A DNA stretch of 64,000 bases from Lineus longissimus (Eukaryota; Nemertea; Pilidiophora; Heteronemertea; Lineidae), in contig NC_088312.1 in assembly GCF_910592395.1 (NCBI RefSeq), forward strand, positions 12,216,001 through 12,280,000. Direction: 5' to 3'. Under the pieces are notes generated by a model, which worked only from the letters and a program-made list of their open reading frames with translations, searched no databases and was not told the origin of the DNA. A program made the position numbers and the translations under genes. Shown here piece by piece: positions 60,338 to 64,000 of the stretch (position 1 is the stretch's first letter; every line of letters starts with the position of its first letter).

Positions 60338-61540
60338 TTGGCTCACCTGTGAGCCTTTTACCATCACGCAGTGTCCGTCGTCATCGTCGTCGTTAGACAT
60401 GGGTGGCACGTTTTGTAACCCCTCGAGCTTTTGAACTCTAACTTGGTACACATGTACCCCTAGGTGACCTCTACTCAGAGACCGAATCGCGGCCTCATAT
60501 GATACACGGTTTTGCCACCATGAGGGGGGGGGCAGAGGCCAAAAATGTAATAATTGTGTTTTCTCCCTTATTACCAGTTTGAAAAATTTGAAAAAAATAT
60601 GTGGGACATTGCATATCCTCTGGGTTTTTGATTTGACCTACTTTTGAAGGTCACGGAGGTCAAAGTTTGTCGGCAGCAATGTCGGTGGTGGCATGTTTCG
60701 TAACCACTTGAGCTAGAGATCTCAAACTTGGTACAAATGTACCCCTGGGTGACCCCTACTCAGAGACCGAATCTTGGCGTAATACAATTCACGGTTTGGC
60801 CAATAGGAGGCCAAACGTTAAAAGTGAAAATATGCGATTACTTGCCTAATACTGGTCCGAAAAATCTTTAAAAAAATATGATAGGCACTTCTTGCACTTG
60901 GGATACCTACTTGCAGTGTTACATCATATATCCTTTGCGTTTCTTTACCTACTTTTCAAGGTCACAAGGTCAAGGTCGTCCAGGGGCACTGCCGTTAGAC
61001 AACAGTGGCACGTTTTGTAACCGATGAAGCTATTGAACTCTAACTTGGTACACATGTACCCCTGGGTGATCGCTCAGAGGACAAATTGCGGTCTCACATG
61101 AGTCACGGTTTGGCCATCAGAGGGCCGAAGGTCATAAATGAAAATATGGGGTTTCTCTCTTATTACTGGTCTGAAAGTGAAAGATTTGAAGAAAAAAATA
61201 TGGTAGGTACTTCTTGCAGTGTGACATCATATATCCTCCGCATTTTTATCAACCTACTTTTCAAGGTCACAAGGTCAAGGTCATCTGATGGGGCACCGAT
61301 GTTAGATAACAGTGGCACAGTTTGTAATTACTTAAGCCAGAGATGTCAAACTTGGTACAAATGTTCTCCTGGGCAATCCCTCTTCAGAGACCGAACTATT
61401 GCATGATGCGATTCACGGTTTCGTGGTCATTGGCAATTGCTGGTCCGACCATAAAATGATATATACAGCTTTACCAATGTCAGCATCACTGACCCCATAG
61501 CCTTCACTTTGCCACTGGTGAGCACATGGTCCCTGGACCA
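60338..61540 (+). repeat. composite repeat, divergent subfamily with four units
   Basis: It opens TTTTTGGCTCACCTGTGAGC (itself a short hairpin) and ends CTGGTGAGCACATGGTCCCT near 61520, so both framing ends are present. Unit words GGTGGCACGTTTTGTAACC, ACTTGGTACACATGTACCCC and TCAGAGACCGAAT recur about every 310-320 bp. The CTCF-like core is decayed in all units (CCACCATGAGGGG, CCAATAGGAGGCC, CCATCAGAGGGCC). AAGGTCACGGAGGTCAAAG keeps the AGGTCA direct repeat near 60650. Confidence 0.78.
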
Positions 61541-61889
61541 TTTCAGTAATTCAGCTACAAACTGAGCTCAGCTGCAAAACAATGATGGAACGACCAAACT
61601 TCAACGAAAAATATTTACTCTGCACATGATGTACACATTGATTTATCAGGTTACAAATACATATAATATAAATTATATTGATGAAAACGACCTTAGAATT
61701 AAGGCAGATGTGTTGATTAACTGCTAATTGCCAAACATAACAATAATCAAACCACAATTAAGCTGTATGCACTCTCATCTGTTTGCAATTTCTTATAAAA
61801 AAATCCATGATTATGTTGTTATCAATGGCAACATATAGTGTAAATTATTTCTGATGAAGTGACTCAAAAATTGATGTACACCTTGTGAA
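61541..61889. other. AT-rich sequence, nothing recognised
   Basis: This lies between the composite repeat and the proposed end of the BEL/Pao long terminal repeat. Only short unsupported frames. Confidence 0.35.
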
Positions 61890-64000
61890 TGTTAGTAAGG
61901 TTTTGAATGGGCTCGTTTTCGAAATAGTTGATAACTAACGATGGTTCATATAAGAGGACTGTATATTCTTCAACATAAAATCATATATATTGCCACTGCA
62001 CAAAAAAACATTCTACACTATGGCACAGCTGGAACTAGACTAACAAATTCTAAACCCAATTAACTATCATATACACAAACGGGTTACACCCAAATCCAGC
62101 AAAAGAATTCAGTTTCATACCTATACACATTAAGAATCAAGGTAACAATTCACTAGCCATTCACTATAAGCTTAACTACTTTTCTAACTAGAGTCAGTCA
62201 ATTCACAATTAAGGCGCGAACATGCCCCCAGCCTTGAATGACTAGATCAGTTACATTCAATATCACATCATCTAATTCTCAGCTGGCAACAGCAGCGCCA
62301 ACAGGGCACTTAAGTAGACCACTAGCGGTTTTCAAGGTGACCACACGCACAAGTCCGTCCTTGCCAGGATGAACCTGGACAATTCTACCCATAAGCCATT
62401 TCATGGGTGGCAAGCTCGGCTCACGCAATGTGACCAGATCTCCAACAGACAAGTTCTTCTGAGGCCGCGGCCATTTATTCAGTTGCTGCAAAGTGTTCAA
62501 ATATTCTAGAGACCACCTATTCCAGAAATGTTGATGCAACAACTGCAAGTGCTGCCACCTACTTAGTCTATTAACTGGCACATCAGTGAGATCTGGTTCC
62601 GGCAATGCATTAAGCTCAGCAGAGATGAGGAAATGTTTGGAGTGAGGGCCTGGAGATCTGATGGATCTGTGCTCAGTGGACATAGAGGTCGTGAGTTTAA
62701 ACAAGCTTCTATCTGACAGAGAACTGTAGACATCTCCTCGTAGGTCAAACGAGCATTTCCAATGACACGATTCAAGTGATGTTTGAAGCTCTTAATTCCA
62801 GCCTCCCAGAGACCACCAAAGTGACTACCAAGTGGAGGAGAGAATTGCCAACTTATATTCTCTTCAGCCAAAGCTTTTGCCACGGTCTCGTTGTGCGATC
62901 TAGAGTCATACAGTTTCTTCAAGTCGCGCATTTTTCGGTACCCACCGCGAAAATTGCTACCATTGTCACTAAACACTGTCACAGGTTTCCCGCGGCGGGA
63001 AATGAACCTACGGAAGGCCGCCAGAAACACTTCTGTATTGAGGCCACAGACTAGTTCAAGATGCATTGCTTTCACCGCTAAGCATATAAACAATGCAATC
63101 CATGCTTTCTCAGTTCTGCACCCTCGGCCTCTGCCAATCCTAAGCAAGAGGGGGTCAGCGTAGTCAACACAGCACTCAGAGAATACCCTCGCAGGCGTCA
63201 GTCTTTCAGTGGGAATAGGTCCCATTTTCTGATGAATTGCGCGCGTTGTCTGCAACATACTACGCACTGACGCACAAAGTTACGCACCAAGTTTCGCGCA
63301 CCTATTATCCAGTATCTTTGGCGCAAGGAAGCTAGCAGCAGCTGCGGTCCAGCATGCAAGTTGCGCTTATGTTCAGCGTCAATGATCAACATTGTCAACT
63401 TATGCTTAGCTGGTAATAGAATTGGATGTCGTGTCGCGAATTCGAGCGTACTTTCCTGAAGTCTACCTCCAACGCAGAGAACATCCTCACTGTTCAAGAA
63501 GGGGCACAATGCCTGTAAGTTTTTTGAGACCATAGTTTCACCAGCTTTCAGCCTCGCGATGTCCTCACTGAATTCATCACTCTGTGCCTGCTTAATCCAA
63601 AGCTTCAAAGCGCTGTCTAATTCAGCACACGTAAGCGGACCCTTAAGCACATGTTTCCCAGGATCACGTGCCTGTACGTCAGTACGCGCTAATGCGGACA
63701 AGCTTGTACAGAACTGAGTACGGAAACAAGTCAAAGTTCGCCATCACGCTTGAGACCATTACATGTACATGCGCCGTAGCTGTGTCAATCCTTGTCGATT
63801 TCATTTCACGCTTGGTTTCAACACTGTCACTGACACGATGCAACTCCGGCCAATTTTCAGAGGATTCCGCCAACCAAGCTGGACCATGCCACCACAGATC
63901 GTGAGTGACTAGTTCAGACGCAAGTATACCACGTGACGCTCAATCGCTTGGATTCCCATAGCCAGGACAGAACCTCCATTGCGACGGGTTCATCAAACTC
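61890..64000 (-). mobile_element. BEL/Pao LTR retrotransposon, 3' half, broken (runs past the window)
   Basis: Minus-strand pol ends at 62279, followed by a polypurine-like AAGGCTGGGGGCA and then TGTTCGCGCC at 62222, a typical BEL/Pao long-terminal-repeat start. If the repeat ends with TTACTAACA at 61890 it would be 333 bp; that end is a guess because the other repeat is outside the window. The gene order (RNase H/integrase junction, zinc domain, integrase core, C-terminal domain) is that of BEL/Pao elements. Confidence 0.8.
62279..64000 (-). pseudogene. BEL/Pao pol: RNase H end and integrase, with a stop and several frameshifts
   Basis: Going down the minus strand from the window edge, a WWHGPAWL motif follows an in-frame TGA (63940-63942). 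Then comes the zinc-binding H-H-C-C region (H near AEHKRNLHAG, Cys pair near CVVCC). The integrase core carries all three acidic residues: Asp in CCVDYADP, Asp in VFSDNGSNF, Glu in GGLWEAGIK. The C-terminal part (VNRLSRWQHLQ, SVGDLV, GLVRVVTLKTA) is the DUF5641-type end. Frameshifts lie near 63690, 63225 and 62645. The product would insert the element's DNA; this copy is inactive. Confidence 0.85.

Overview
This is nuclear DNA of a marine-invertebrate-type animal. The evidence is split genes with GT-AG introns, AATAAA signals, a short TTAGGG-type telomeric tract, and a transposon load (DIRS, CR1/L2-like LINE with a 2A motif, BEL/Pao, piggyBac-, Harbinger-, mariner- and pogo-like DNA elements) typical of amphioxus, hemichordates, echinoderms and molluscs. 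I cannot name the species from the sequence.

Host-gene content is small. (1) At 112-1400 (+) are the last four exons of a conserved protein that looks transposase-derived. (2) Tail to tail with it at 2936-1461 (-) is a complete three-exon gene for a 201-residue protein made of a P2X7-type intracellular cysteine-rich domain, without any channel part. (3) Five exons on the + strand (7151-7201, 7465-7509, 11555-11927, 25280-25313, 44281-45980) join with consistent splice phases into one partial protein. Its last 1.7-kb exon may be RNF213 (mysterin)-like. This gene runs out of the visible part still open. Its introns of 4.0, 13.4 and 19.0 kb hold much of the repeat content.

Layout by region: 3.9-6.4 kb, a dead mariner-like element with long inverted arms, itself split by a 1-kb inverted-repeat element. 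7.5-17.8 kb, dispersed and tandem copies of a composite repeat framed by GCTCACC and GGTGAGC; its units of about 302 bp each carry a CTCF-like core and a direct repeat of AGGTCA. 18.3-24.3 kb, a defective DIRS retrotransposon containing a piggyBac-like MITE. 25.4-29.1 kb, TTAA-flanked elements and a foldback element. 30.3-37.0 kb, a full-length DIRS element with terminal repeats, an internal complementary region, an intact reverse transcriptase/RNase H frame, and gag and tyrosine-recombinase frames with few stops. 40-43 kb, minisatellites and MITEs. 46.9-47.7 kb, more composite repeat.

The most striking region is 48.6-59.3 kb, a stack of insertions. A Harbinger/PIF transposase gene is split by a 7.3-kb minus-strand LINE with a 7-bp target duplication. 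The LINE is split by a 3.1-kb pogo-like element in a TA duplication, and that element holds two MITEs. The LINE ORF2 begins with a hydrophobic segment and a perfect 2A motif (GDVELNPGP) just before its endonuclease. The window ends in composite repeats (59.9-61.5 kb) and the 3' half of a broken BEL/Pao element on the minus strand (about 61.9-64 kb).

All assignments come from reading motifs, splice sites and inverted/direct repeats by eye. No database search was possible.
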